Assembly (NCBI RefSeq): GCF_015291645.1
Contig: NZ_CP030055.1
Location: 372,001 to 436,000 of the forward strand
Direction: 5' to 3'
DNA from: Bradyrhizobium sp. CCBAU 53340
GTDB taxonomy: Bacteria > Pseudomonadota > Alphaproteobacteria > Rhizobiales > Xanthobacteraceae
Length of the DNA stretch: 64,000 nucleotides
Position numbers and translations under genes: made by a program. Below are positions 36,624 through 45,597 of this stretch, piece after piece. The notes under the pieces are model-generated. The model saw only the letters and a program-made list of their open reading frames with translations, did no database searches and had not been told where the DNA came from. The first letter of the stretch is position 1, and each line of letters opens with the position of its first letter.

Positions 36624-37625
36624 GTGCCGATCAACCGCCGCCGCCTGAAAACCTACGACGGACCCGCCTCCGACCATTTCAACGGTCTGCATTTCTTCGA
36701 TCCGGACGGCGCGCCGCCGAAATCTCTGCGCGAGGTGCTCCGTTGGCAGTTCAGCGGCGGGCGGGAGCGGGCCAAATGGCCGGTGTGGGCCCCGAGCCCT
36801 CACGCCGACATCCCGCCGGAGCGTGTCGACGGCGGCAAGGTGCGGCTTTCCTTCGTCGGTCACGCCAGCTGGCTGATCCAAACCGGTGGTCTCAACGTCC
36901 TGGTCGATCCGGTCTGGTCCTCGCGGGTCTCGCCGGTCCGCTTTGCCGGGCCGAAGCGGCACAACGATCCCGGCATCGCCTTCGAGAAGCTGCCGAAGGT
37001 CGACGTCGTGTTGGTCTCGCACGGGCACTACGATCATCTGGACATCGCAACGCTGTCGCGTCTTGCCAAGAACTTTGCTCCGCGCGTGGTGACGCCGCTC
37101 GGCAATGACGTGACGATGCGCCGCGCCGATTCCACCATCAAGGTGGAGGCCTTCGACTGGCACGATCGCGTCGAACTCGGCGGCGGCATCGCCGTGCATC
37201 TGGTGCCGACCCGGCACTGGACTGCGCGCGGCATGTTCGACCGCAACAAGGCGCTGTGGGCTAGCTTCGTGCTGGAGACGCCGGCCGGAAAAATCTACGT
37301 GGTCTGCGATTCTGGCTATGGCGATGGCCGCCATTTTCGTCGCGTTGCCGAGAAGCATGGGAAGCTGCGCTTGGCGATCCTTCCCATCGGCGCCTACGAG
37401 CCGCGCTGGTTCATGCGCGACCAGCACATGAACCCGGAAGATGCGGTGAAGGCGCTGGCTGATTGCGGCGCAGAGCAGGCGCTCGGACATCATCACGGCA
37501 CGTTCCAGCTGACGGACGAAGCGATTGACGCGCCGGCCAAGGCGCTGGTCGAGGCGCTCGATGCGGCCAAAATACCCCAGGAGCGGTTCATCGCGATGAA
37601 GCCCGGGCAGGTGGTGGAGATTTAG
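36624..37625 (+). CDS. MBL fold metallo-hydrolase (NAPE-PLD/UlaG-like)
   Basis: A 333-residue metallo-beta-lactamase-fold hydrolase starting at GTG 36624 (MPINRRRLKTYDGPASDHFNGLHFF). Metal ligands are in SHGHYDHLDIAT (HxHxDH, about residue 132), PTRHW, and CDSGYGDG (Asp). The chain closes with GHHHGTFQLTDEAID. The N-terminal SDHFNGLHFFDP pattern and long form match the N-acyl-phosphatidylethanolamine phospholipase D-like subfamily; the substrate is not known. It stands alone on the plus strand. Confidence 0.87.
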   Translation: MPINRRRLKTYDGPASDHFNGLHFFDPDGAPPKSLREVLRWQFSGGRERAKWPVWAPSPHADIPPERVDGGKVRLSFVGHASWLIQTGGLNVLVDPVWSSRVSPVRFAGPKRHNDPGIAFEKLPKVDVVLVSHGHYDHLDIATLSRLAKNFAPRVVTPLGNDVTMRRADSTIKVEAFDWHDRVELGGGIAVHLVPTRHWTARGMFDRNKALWASFVLETPAGKIYVVCDSGYGDGRHFRRVAEKHGKLRLAILPIGAYEPRWFMRDQHMNPEDAVKALADCGAEQALGHHHGTFQLTDEAIDAPAKALVEALDAAKIPQERFIAMKPGQVVEI

Positions 37626-37650
37626 CCCAGAGCTGGCGTCATTCTCCGCA

Positions 37651-37768
37651 GTCGTCCCGGACAAGCGAAGCGCAGCCCACAGGGAGATGTTTGGCGAAGA
37701 CTCGGAGTGGGAGCATTGCCCCTCACTCCTCCCCGTGGTTATGGATCCCCGCGTTCGCGGGGATGACA
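37651..37768. repeat. dispersed inverted repeat, family B copy 4
   Basis: GTCGTCCCGGACAAGCG on the left and TTATGGATCCCCGCGTTCGCGGGGATGAC on the right with TTTGGCGAAGACTCGGAG in the centre, between two convergent genes. Confidence 0.83.
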
Positions 37769-37802
37769 CCGGTGTTGTGGTGAACGCCGCGCCTCTTAAG
37801 GC

Positions 37803-38513
37803 CTATTGCTCTTTCGCCTTGATCGCCCAGCTTACATTCACCGTCACCGACAGCGTTTCCTCGCCGGGTGCAACGGCCGCGGGCGCGGCCATCGGTGCCG
37901 CCGCCATGCGGCCCTTGAACAGCGGCATCGGAGCGCCGCCTTCGGAGACGCTGAGCGGCGCGCCGAGCGTGACGCCGGTGGCCTTGGCGTAGATCTCGGC
38001 CTTGCGGCGGGCATCGGCGACCGCCCGCTCACGCGCGTCGTCGAGCAGTTTTGACGCCTGCGTCACCTCGAAGGAGATGTTGCCGATGTCGTTCGCCCCG
38101 GCGCCGACCAGCGCGTCGATGATGCCGGCGACCTTGGTCACGTCGTGAATCTTTACGGTGACGCGGTTCGAGGCGCGGAAGCCGACCACGGGCGAGGCGC
38201 CGCTCGATCGGTTCGGCGCATATTGCGGCTGAAGCGACAGCCGGGACGTCTGATAATCCTTCTCGGCGATGCCGGCCGCCTTCAGCGCCAGCAGCACCTT
38301 GCCCATCGCGGCGTTGTTGGCGTCGGAGGCTTCCTTCGCCGATTTGGCGTCGCTGGCGACGCCAGCATCGATCTGCGCGAGATCGGGCGCGGCCGACATC
38401 GTGGCTTCGCCGCTCACCGAGATGGCGGATGGAAATTCATCGGCGAGCGCAGGCGTTGTCAGCAGGAGGACGAAGGCGGCAGTGAGGACGGCGGGCTTGT
38501 TCATCTTGCTCAC
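37803..38513 (-). CDS. SIMPL domain-containing (DUF541) periplasmic protein
   Basis: A 236-residue protein with a signal peptide (VLTAAFVLLLTTPALA) and a DUF541/SIMPL domain (ISVSGEATMSAAPDLAQIDAGV..., ITVKIHDVTKVAGIIDALVGAGANDIGNISFEV...). SIMPL proteins are periplasmic and act in oxidative-stress tolerance in some bacteria. Starts GTG, overlapping the stop of the upstream gene by 4 bp, so the two are translated together. Confidence 0.9.
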   Translation of the reverse strand: MSKMNKPAVLTAAFVLLLTTPALADEFPSAISVSGEATMSAAPDLAQIDAGVASDAKSAKEASDANNAAMGKVLLALKAAGIAEKDYQTSRLSLQPQYAPNRSSGASPVVGFRASNRVTVKIHDVTKVAGIIDALVGAGANDIGNISFEVTQASKLLDDARERAVADARRKAEIYAKATGVTLGAPLSVSEGGAPMPLFKGRMAAAPMAAPAAVAPGEETLSVTVNVSWAIKAKEQ

Positions 38514-39235
38514 TTCAGCGGTACGAACACATTGATCACGAGCTTGTCCTCGGCCGTCTTGAGCGGATCGGTGAGGTACTCCTCGATGAAGGTGTCCTTG
38601 GCTTCCAGCTTCTTGTCGTCGAGGTGATTGGTGATCGCCTCATAAGTGTTGTCCATGTTGTCGTAGGAGCCGCGATGGACGAATTTCAGCGCCTTGCCTT
38701 CAGGCGATTTGCCGATGCTCATGTCCTTGGTCAGGTTCTTCGGATCCTGATCGACCGGGATTTCGGCAAGGAACGTGAAGCCGGTATCGTCAGTCGAGGT
38801 GTAGACGATCATCGCATTGCCGGCGTGCTTGATGCCCTGCTTGTCCAGCAGTGCGTTCAGCGCCTTGAAGGCGTCGATCAGCGTGTCGAACGCAGAATCC
38901 CAATTGGCGGTGCCCTTGACCATCACGACCTTCTTGGCCTCGAGCGTGGTCTCCAGCCCGAAGGGATCGGCGGTCTGCACCGGGGCGGGCGTGGCGGCCG
39001 CAGCGGGCGGCGGTGCCGCTGGACTTGGCGAGGCGCTGGCCGCAGGTGAGGGCGATGCCGCCGGCGCGGGCGAAGCGCTCGCGGCCGGGGAGGGCGAGGC
39101 CGATGGGGCCGGCGAGGGGCTGGCTGAGGCGGCGGGCGCCGGGCTCGGGGTCTGCGCGAGGGCGCCCGACAGGCCAAGCGACAAGGCCGCGGCCGGGATC
39201 AGCGCGACCAGAGCAAGACGACGAAACCCGATCAT
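38510..39235 (-). CDS. GyrI-like domain secreted protein with Pro/Ala/Ser linker
   Basis: A 241-residue exported protein: signal peptide (about 1-27, ending SGALA), then roughly 60 residues of Ser-Pro-Ala repeats (low complexity, SPSPAPSASPSPAASAS type), then a C-terminal GyrI/AraC effector-binding-like domain (YTSTDDTGFTFLAEIPVDQ, GKALKFVHRGSYDNMDNTYEAITNHL, FIEEYLTDP). In cytoplasmic GyrI proteins this domain binds small ligands; here it is extracytoplasmic. First gene of a pair with the SIMPL gene. GGGGAGA precedes the ATG. Confidence 0.8.
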   Translation of the reverse strand: MIGFRRLALVALIPAAALSLGLSGALAQTPSPAPAASASPSPAPSASPSPAASASPAPAASPSPAASASPSPAAPPPAAAATPAPVQTADPFGLETTLEAKKVVMVKGTANWDSAFDTLIDAFKALNALLDKQGIKHAGNAMIVYTSTDDTGFTFLAEIPVDQDPKNLTKDMSIGKSPEGKALKFVHRGSYDNMDNTYEAITNHLDDKKLEAKDTFIEEYLTDPLKTAEDKLVINVFVPLK

Positions 39236-39468
39236 TCTATTCTCCCCAAGACCTTCAGTATCAAGACCTTCGGTATCAAGGCCTTACGCGCCAAGGCGCA
39301 AATCCGGTCGCGCATCCCCGATCGCGCGAACTACGTCGTTCTAACACGCGAGCGCCAAATTCGTCCCATGACAGATGCGTCATGGCAGACGCCCCGGCCC
39401 GCGGAGCCAAATCACTGGCCAAGCCGCCAAGGATCGCCATATAAGACGGGCGAAAATCGGGAATTTTC

Positions 39469-40344
39469 ATGAGCGCGCTGGCCAACCACGCATTTGCCAA
39501 GATGAACGGCATCGGCAACGAGATCGTCGTTGTCGACATGCGCGATTCCGCAGGGAAGATCACGCCTGATGACGCCCGTGCGGTGGCCTCGGCGGATGGC
39601 GGCGTGCCCTACGACCAGCTCATGGTGCTGCAGAAGCCGCGGCTCGACGGCACCGATGCCTTCATCAGCATCTACAACAATGACGGCTCCGAGGCCGGCG
39701 CCTGCGGCAACGGCATGCGCTGCGTGGTTCGCCGCATCTTTGAGAAGAGCGGGCAGACCACGGCGACCTTCCAGACGGCGGCTGGCCTGCTCAATGCCTG
39801 GCAGGGCCCGGCGCCGGACCTCTACACCGTCGACATGGGCGCGCCCAAGTTTGGCTGGCAGGACATTCCGCTGGCCGAAGAGTTTCGCGACACCCGCTAC
39901 ATCGAATTGCAGATCGGGCCGATCGACAATCCGATCCTGCATTCGCCGTCCGTGGTCAGCATGGGCAATCCGCACGCGATCTTCTGGGTCGACGACGTCA
40001 ATGCCTACGATCTCGAGCGCTTTGGTCCGCTCCTGGAAAATCACCCGATCTTTCCGGATCGCGCCAACATCACGCTCGCCCATATCGTCGATCGCGAGCA
40101 CATCACGATGCGCACCTGGGAACGCGGCGCTGGTCTCACCAGGGCCTGCGGTTCGGCGGCCTGTGCGACCGCGGTCGCGGCAGCGCGGTTGAAGCGCACC
40201 GAGCGCAAGGTCGAGATGACGCTGCCGGGCGGCAAGCTCGGCATCGAATGGCGCGAGCGCGACGACCACGTGTTGATGACGGGCACGGCGACCTTCGAAT
40301 ATGAAGGCAAGTTCGATCCGGCGCTGTTCGCGCCGGCCGGGTAA
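39469..40344 (+). CDS. dapF: diaminopimelate epimerase
   Basis: DapF (291 aa) interconverts LL- and meso-diaminopimelate for lysine and peptidoglycan. The two catalytic cysteines lie in [16 protein letters not shown] near residue 78 and [14 protein letters not shown] near 226. [17 protein letters not shown] is the typical N-terminus. Its stop overlaps the mtaB start by one base (TAATG), indicating a two-gene operon. Confidence 0.97.
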   Translation: MSALANHAFAKMNGIGNEIVVVDMRDSAGKITPDDARAVASADGGVPYDQLMVLQKPRLDGTDAFISIYNNDGSEAGACGNGMRCVVRRIFEKSGQTTATFQTAAGLLNAWQGPAPDLYTVDMGAPKFGWQDIPLAEEFRDTRYIELQIGPIDNPILHSPSVVSMGNPHAIFWVDDVNAYDLERFGPLLENHPIFPDRANITLAHIVDREHITMRTWERGAGLTRACGSAACATAVAAARLKRTERKVEMTLPGGKLGIEWRERDDHVLMTGTATFEYEGKFDPALFAPAG

Positions 40345-41639
40345 TGACTGTCGAGGTCGTCACCTTCGGCTGCCGCCTCAACGCCTTCGAGGCCGAGGTG
40401 ATCCGCGGCAAAGCGGAAGGCGCGGGGCTTTCCGACACCATCGTCATCAACAGCTGCGCCGTCACCAATGAAGCGGTGGCGCAGGCGCGCCAGTCGATCC
40501 GCAAGCTGAAGCGCGAGCGGCCCTCGGCGCGCATCGTCGTCACCGGCTGTGCGGCGCAGACGCAAGCCGCGATGTTTGCCGACATGGCCGAGGTCGACCG
40601 CGTCGTCGGCAACGACGACAAGATGCGCAGCGAAGCGTGGCAACACACACGCAACGCTTTCGACCTTGGCGCCAGCGAGAAAATCGCCGTCAGCGACATC
40701 ATGGCGGTCAAGGAGATGGCGCCGCATCTCGTCGACGGCTATGCGAGCGGCCTGCCCCGCGTGTTCGTGCAGGTCCAGAACGGCTGCGATCATCGCTGCA
40801 CTTTCTGCATCATCCCGTTTGGCCGCGGTAATTCGCGCTCGGTGCCGATGGGCGCTGTGGTCGAACAGGTGCGCAACCTGGTCGAACGCGGCCATGCCGA
40901 GATCGTGCTGACTGGCGTCGATCTCACCAGCTACGGCGCCGACCTGCCGGGCGCGCCGAAACTTGGGCTGCTGACCAGGCAGATCCTGCGGCACGTGCCG
41001 GAGCTGAAGCGGTTGCGCATCTCCTCGATCGATTCGATCGAGGCGGATAAAGATCTGCTCGACGCTATCGCCGATGATGCGCGGCTGATGCCGCATCTGC
41101 ATCTGTCGCTGCAATCAGGCGACGACATGATCCTGAAGCGCATGAAGCGGCGGCATTCGCGGCAGGATGCGATCGCGTTCTGCGACCTGGTCCGCCGCCT
41201 GCGCCCGGACATCGTGTTCGGCGCCGACATCATCGCGGGCTTCCCGACCGAGACCGAGGAGATGTTTACGCGCTCGCTCGATCTCGTCGAGGAATGCGGC
41301 CTGACCTTTCTGCACGTCTTTCCTTATTCCCCGCGCCCGGGCACGCCAGCGGCGCGGATGCCGCAGGTCGCGGGACCCGCGATCAAGGAGCGGGCGAAGC
41401 GGTTGCGGGCGGCTGGCGAAGTTGCGTTGCGGCGGCGGCTGCAGGCCGAGATCGGTGCGACACACGAAGTGCTGATCGAGAGCGAGGGGCAGGGCCGCAC
41501 CGTGCATTATCTGCCGGTGGCGATTGCGGGCGAGCGCGTCGGCAGTGTCGTGCCGCGGACGATCATCGGCTGCGATGGCGAGCGGCTGACCACATACTCT
41601 GCTGTCGTCCCGGCGAAGGCCGGGACTCATACCGCGTGA
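40344..41639 (+). CDS. mtaB: tRNA (t6A37) C2-methylthiotransferase
   Basis: A 431-residue radical-SAM enzyme that makes ms2t6A at position 37 of ANN-reading tRNAs. The N-terminal MiaB-type domain has three cysteines (TFGCRLNAFE, INSCAVTNEA, VTGCAAQTQ). The radical-SAM core has CDHRCTFCIIP near residue 152 and the GADIIAGFPTET motif; a TRAM domain closes the chain. The last dozen residues ([11 protein letters not shown]) are encoded by a family B repeat that overlaps the gene end, so the native C-terminus was probably slightly different. Confidence 0.94.
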   Translation: MTVEVVTFGCRLNAFEAEVIRGKAEGAGLSDTIVINSCAVTNEAVAQARQSIRKLKRERPSARIVVTGCAAQTQAAMFADMAEVDRVVGNDDKMRSEAWQHTRNAFDLGASEKIAVSDIMAVKEMAPHLVDGYASGLPRVFVQVQNGCDHRCTFCIIPFGRGNSRSVPMGAVVEQVRNLVERGHAEIVLTGVDLTSYGADLPGAPKLGLLTRQILRHVPELKRLRISSIDSIEADKDLLDAIADDARLMPHLHLSLQSGDDMILKRMKRRHSRQDAIAFCDLVRRLRPDIVFGADIIAGFPTETEEMFTRSLDLVEECGLTFLHVFPYSPRPGTPAARMPQVAGPAIKERAKRLRAAGEVALRRRLQAEIGATHEVLIESEGQGRTVHYLPVAIAGERVGSVVPRTIIGCDGERLTTYSAVVPAKAGTHTA

Positions 41640-41742
41640 TTTATCGATCGCGAACGGTGCTTGTCCCAACGAAGCAGAGCAACTGCGATTCGTCGCCATA
41701 CTGCTCCTTGTGGTGATGGGTCCCGGCCTTCGCCGGGACGAC
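41604..41742. repeat. dispersed inverted repeat, family B copy 5, overlapping the mtaB 3-prime end
   Basis: GTCGTCCCGGCGAAGGCCGGGACTCAT on the left and ATGGGTCCCGGCCTTCGCCGGGACGAC on the right. Overlaps the last 36 bp of mtaB. Confidence 0.87.
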
Positions 41743-41782
41743 ACCTAATGTGTGGATGCGGAGTGCTTAACTCGCGAGTAGC

Positions 41783-42892
41783 CTACGACGACCGCACCTG
41801 CCAGAATCGCAGTGTCCGCCGCGCATTCTCCGCCGTCATCCGCGCGAAATTGCTCTTCGCGCGATCGACATCTGCCGGCTTCATCGCGCCGGTCGCAAAC
41901 CGGCTTTCGAGCACGGCGGCGGTGGTCTCCCAGCTGAGTTGGGCCGCCTTGCACGGCACCAGCAGGCCGTCCTCGCGCAGGCTCTGCATCAGCGGACGAA
42001 TCACCTCGACGGTCGATCCGGACAGCGCCGCCAGCGCGGCGACAGCTTCCTCGTAGCGTCGCTGTCTGGCGAAGTTGAGCAGGGTCGCCTCGTTGAGCTG
42101 GCCAGTGGCCTTCAGACCTGCAATCGCCCGTTTGGCGCCTTCGAAATCACGGACGCCCGACATCTCACGCTCGACGCCGACGGTGACGGCTGCGATCGCG
42201 CCCTGGATCTCCTCGAACAGATGCGGCGGCGCGCGCGACAGCAATCTGGTGCGAACCGCGTCCGTCGCCGAGCGCAGCAATTGCTGGCGCAGGTTCGACG
42301 GCAGATCGACGCGGACGCCGACGCTGATGGCGAGCTCCGGATCGGACTCGGCCTGGCCGACGATGATGGCAAAGCCGTTCCCCGAGACGCGCGCGCCGGG
42401 ATTAGCGGCGAGGCGGCGGCTGACGCTGGGATAGCGCCGCGCCAGCAGCGCGTCGGTGACGATCTCCTTCAGCCACCAGCGGCCGGCGACCGCGAGCAGA
42501 TGCGGCTCACCCTTGCTTGATGCGATCTTCACCAGCTCGCCATCGTCGAGCCGCGCGGATTCCTGGAGCACGGGACCGGCGATGCGGATCTCGTCATTGT
42601 TAGCGAGGCGGCGGATCACGGAGGGCGGCGCCTGTGCGATCGGCGCGAGCTGGGCGCTGATCTCGGCCAGCGCAACGCGTGCGCCCATGTCGGCGATGGC
42701 GCGCAGCTCGATGGTGCCGATCAGGCGCTCGAGCACATCGTCGAACAGCGCGATCTGTTCGTCGTCAAAACTGCCGGCGGAAGACAGGAACAGGTCGGTG
42801 ACGCGCCGGGCGGTCTCCAGGCCCTTTTCCGGCGAGCCGGTCCGGATCGCGGACTCGACCTCGTCGATGATCGATAGCTGGGCCGTGGACAT
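41783..42892 (-). CDS. DUF2336 domain-containing protein
   Basis: A 369-residue cytoplasmic, helical protein of the DUF2336 family found in alphaproteobacteria (IDEVESAIRTGSPEKGLETARRVTDLFL, then ALFDDVLERLIGTIELRAIADMGARVALAEISAQLAPIAQAPPSVIRRLANNDEIRIAGPVLQES). The role is unknown; related proteins have HEAT-like helical pairs. The start at 42892 (MSTAQLSII) fits the family better than the upstream start at 42940. Single gene. Confidence 0.88.
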   Translation of the reverse strand: MSTAQLSIIDEVESAIRTGSPEKGLETARRVTDLFLSSAGSFDDEQIALFDDVLERLIGTIELRAIADMGARVALAEISAQLAPIAQAPPSVIRRLANNDEIRIAGPVLQESARLDDGELVKIASSKGEPHLLAVAGRWWLKEIVTDALLARRYPSVSRRLAANPGARVSGNGFAIIVGQAESDPELAISVGVRVDLPSNLRQQLLRSATDAVRTRLLSRAPPHLFEEIQGAIAAVTVGVEREMSGVRDFEGAKRAIAGLKATGQLNEATLLNFARQRRYEEAVAALAALSGSTVEVIRPLMQSLREDGLLVPCKAAQLSWETTAAVLESRFATGAMKPADVDRAKSNFARMTAENARRTLRFWQVRSS

Positions 42893-43076
42893 GACGCGGT
42901 GCTCGTCCTGAGCGGATTGACGGAAGCTTGTTCTAAGCAACCGCTATCATGAACGACGAGCACTGAACGTTTCGTAAACCATCGGACTTCTCCTCGTCCT
43001 GAGAGCCGGCCAACGGCTCGGCGCAAAGCGCTGCCGCTGCCCCGCCCTCCTCACAAGGATCAGGCGCCGGGCAGGG

Positions 43077-43829
43077 TTATTCCCCGTTCCAGCCGCAGGC
43101 GCGGAGCTTCTCATGCATGTGGGGCGGGGCCGGCGCGACGACGCGGATCGGCTCCTTGTTCCGGGAGATCGGCACCACGATCTCGCGGGAATGCAGATGC
43201 AGCTTCGGCTCGCCGAAGCGCGGACCGTTGCCATAAATGTTATCGCCGAAGATCGGCCAGCCGGTCGCCGACGAATGCACCCGCAATTGATGGGTCCGCC
43301 CCGTCACCGGTTCCATGGCCAGCCAGGTGAAGCCGTCGCCCCGGCCCATCACCTTCCAGTTGGTGACGGCCTTCTGACCCTCGGGGTCGGGCTTCTGCCA
43401 CCAGCCGCGCTCGGCATTGAGCCGGCCGAGCGGCATATCGATGGTACCTTCATCCTCAGCGGGGCCGCCCTCGACCACGGTCCAGTAAGTCTTGCCGATC
43501 TTGCCGTGCTTGAAGAGGAGGCCGAGCGAGGCGGTCGCCTTGCGGTGGCGGCCGAGCACGAGGCAGCCGGAGGTGTCCTTGTCCAACCGGTGGGCCAGCA
43601 CCGGCGGCCGCGGCAGGCCGAACCGGAGCGCGTCGAAGGAGTCCTCCAGATTGGGGCCGCCCTTGGGGCCGCGGTGCACCGGCAGGCCTGCCGGCTTGTT
43701 GATGACCAGCATCAGGCCGTCGCGGTGGAGCACCCGGCCTAGAATCTCCTCAGCGGTCAATTGGGGAACATCGAGCAATTGCAGGACTTTCGGACAAGAC
43801 TTTCGTTTGGGAGCCGGAACGGCTAACAC
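43077..43829 (-). CDS. RNA pseudouridine synthase (RluA family)
   Basis: A 250-residue pseudouridine synthase. The catalytic Asp is in AHRLDKDTSGCLVLG near residue 83; INKPAGLPVHRGPKGG and EPVTGRTHQLRVHSSATGWPIFGDNIYGNG are the other RluA motifs. There is no S4 domain. The modified RNA cannot be assigned. The start used is GTG at 43829, which leaves only 9 bp to the divergent ftsY start; a TTG at 43760 (just before TAEEILGRVL) is an alternative that leaves more room. Confidence 0.9.
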   Translation of the reverse strand: MLAVPAPKRKSCPKVLQLLDVPQLTAEEILGRVLHRDGLMLVINKPAGLPVHRGPKGGPNLEDSFDALRFGLPRPPVLAHRLDKDTSGCLVLGRHRKATASLGLLFKHGKIGKTYWTVVEGGPAEDEGTIDMPLGRLNAERGWWQKPDPEGQKAVTNWKVMGRGDGFTWLAMEPVTGRTHQLRVHSSATGWPIFGDNIYGNGPRFGEPKLHLHSREIVVPISRNKEPIRVVAPAPPHMHEKLRACGWNGE

Positions 43830-43838
43830 ACCCCCGCC

Positions 43839-44786
43839 ATGAACGATACCACGTCAGATCCCCCCAAGCTGAGCTGGTGGCGCCGCCTGTCCAACGGGCT
43901 GAAGCGGACCTCGTCCTCGCTCGGGACCGCGGTCGCCGACCTCGTCACCAAGCGCAAGCTCGACCGCGCCATGCTCGACGACATCGAGGACGTGCTGCTG
44001 CGCGCCGACCTCGGCACCTCAGTCGCGGTGCGGATCGCTGACGCCGTCGGCGCGGGGCGCTATGACAAGGCGATCTCGGCCGACGAGGTCAAGGACGTGG
44101 TCGCGACCGAGGTCGAGAAGGTGCTGGCGCCGGTGGCCAAGCCCCTCGAGATCGACGCGGCCAAGAAGCCGTTCGTGATCCTCGTGGTCGGCGTCAACGG
44201 TTCCGGCAAGACCACGACGATCGGCAAGCTCTCGCAAAAATTCGCTTCCGAAGGCCGCACGGTGATGCTGGCCGCCGGCGACACGTTTCGTGCAGCCGCG
44301 ATCGAGCAGCTCAAGGTCTGGGGCGAGCGCACCAAAACGCCGGTCATTGCAGGCGCGCAGGGCTCGGATTCGGCAAGCCTTGCCTTCAACGCGCTCACGG
44401 CCGCGAAAGAGCAGGCCATCGACGTGCTGTTGATCGATACCGCCGGTCGCCTGCAGAACAAGGCCGAGCTGATGAACGAGCTCGAGAAGGTCGTGCGCGT
44501 CATCCGAAAGGTGGACGCTTCCGCGCCGCACGCGGTGCTACTCGTGCTCGATGCCACCGTCGGCCAGAACGCACTGTCGCAGGTCGAGGCCTTCCACCGC
44601 ACCGCGGGCGTCACTGGTCTCGTGATGACCAAGCTCGACGGCACCGCGCGCGGCGGCATTCTCGTGGCGCTCGCGGAGAAATTCAAACTGCCGGTGCATT
44701 TCATCGGCGTCGGCGAAGGCGTCGACGATCTCGCAGCCTTCACGGCGCGTGATTTCGCCCGCGCCATCGCTGGAATCGAAAGCTAG
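43839..44786 (+). CDS. ftsY: signal recognition particle receptor FtsY
   Basis: FtsY (315 aa) docks ribosome-SRP complexes at the inner membrane. The NG domain has DLVTKRKLDRAMLDDIEDVLLRADLGT, GVNGSGKTTTIGKLS near residue 116, AAGDTFRAAAIEQL, DTAGRLQNKAELMNEL and MTKLDGTARGGILVALAEKFKLPVHFIGVGEGVDDL. The long acidic A domain of E. coli FtsY is absent, as usual in alphaproteobacteria. Followed 3 bp later by the septation protein gene. Confidence 0.97.
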   Translation: MNDTTSDPPKLSWWRRLSNGLKRTSSSLGTAVADLVTKRKLDRAMLDDIEDVLLRADLGTSVAVRIADAVGAGRYDKAISADEVKDVVATEVEKVLAPVAKPLEIDAAKKPFVILVVGVNGSGKTTTIGKLSQKFASEGRTVMLAAGDTFRAAAIEQLKVWGERTKTPVIAGAQGSDSASLAFNALTAAKEQAIDVLLIDTAGRLQNKAELMNELEKVVRVIRKVDASAPHAVLLVLDATVGQNALSQVEAFHRTAGVTGLVMTKLDGTARGGILVALAEKFKLPVHFIGVGEGVDDLAAFTARDFARAIAGIES

Positions 44787-44789
44787 AGT

Positions 44790-45392
44790 ATGGACAAGAC
44801 CCAGCCGCATCCGCTGTTCAAGCTTGCGACCGAGCTCGGTCCGCTGCTCGTGTTCTTCTTCGTCAACGCGAAGTTCAATCTGTTCGCCGCGACCGGTGCC
44901 TTCATGGTCGCGATCGTGGCGGCGATGATCGCCTCCTATGTGGTGACGCGCCACATTCCGATCATGGCGATCGTGACGGGCGTGATCGTGCTGGTGTTCG
45001 GCACGCTGACCCTGGTGCTGCACGACGAGACCTTCATCAAGGTCAAGCCGACCATCATCTACGGCCTGTTCGCCGCGATCCTCGGCGGCGGCCTCTTGTT
45101 CGGCCGTTCCTTCATCGCCGTCATGTTCGACCAGATGTTCAATCTCACCCCGCAGGGCTGGCGCATCCTCACGCTGCGCTGGGCGCTGTTCTTCGCCGGC
45201 ATGGCGGTGCTCAACGAGATCGTCTGGCGCACCCAAAGCACGGACTTCTGGGTGAACTTCAAGGTGTTCGGCGTCACGCCGCTGACCATGATCTTCGCCG
45301 TCGCCCAGATGCCGCTGACCAGGCGCTACGGTGTCGAGCCGGTGTCGCTGGAGACCAGCGAAGCCGAGGCGGGGGACGTGAGGAAGGGCTGA
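44790..45392 (+). CDS. yciB: septation protein A (YciB/IspZ family inner-membrane protein)
   Basis: A 200-residue polytopic protein with five or six helices ([72 protein letters not shown]). YciB-family proteins act in cell-envelope synthesis and septation in several bacteria. It is translated with ftsY (3-bp gap). Assigned by overall similarity; the symbol yciB is a family label. Confidence 0.92.
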   Translation: MDKTQPHPLFKLATELGPLLVFFFVNAKFNLFAATGAFMVAIVAAMIASYVVTRHIPIMAIVTGVIVLVFGTLTLVLHDETFIKVKPTIIYGLFAAILGGGLLFGRSFIAVMFDQMFNLTPQGWRILTLRWALFFAGMAVLNEIVWRTQSTDFWVNFKVFGVTPLTMIFAVAQMPLTRRYGVEPVSLETSEAEAGDVRKG

Positions 45393-45597
45393 CGCCGGTT
45401 CCGGCCCTGCAGTTCCCGGCCGCGACCAAGCATATTCACGCTAGCGTGCGTTTCGCACGCCTGGGAATCGGATTCTTCACCGCTCCGTAACCGCAAGCTG
45501 AGATTGTTCAGCGGTTTACCTTGCCTGAAAGGGTGCAGGCGATAGCCTTTCTCCTCATCCAATCCGCGGATTGAGCCCGTACGCGGAGGGCCCGGTG

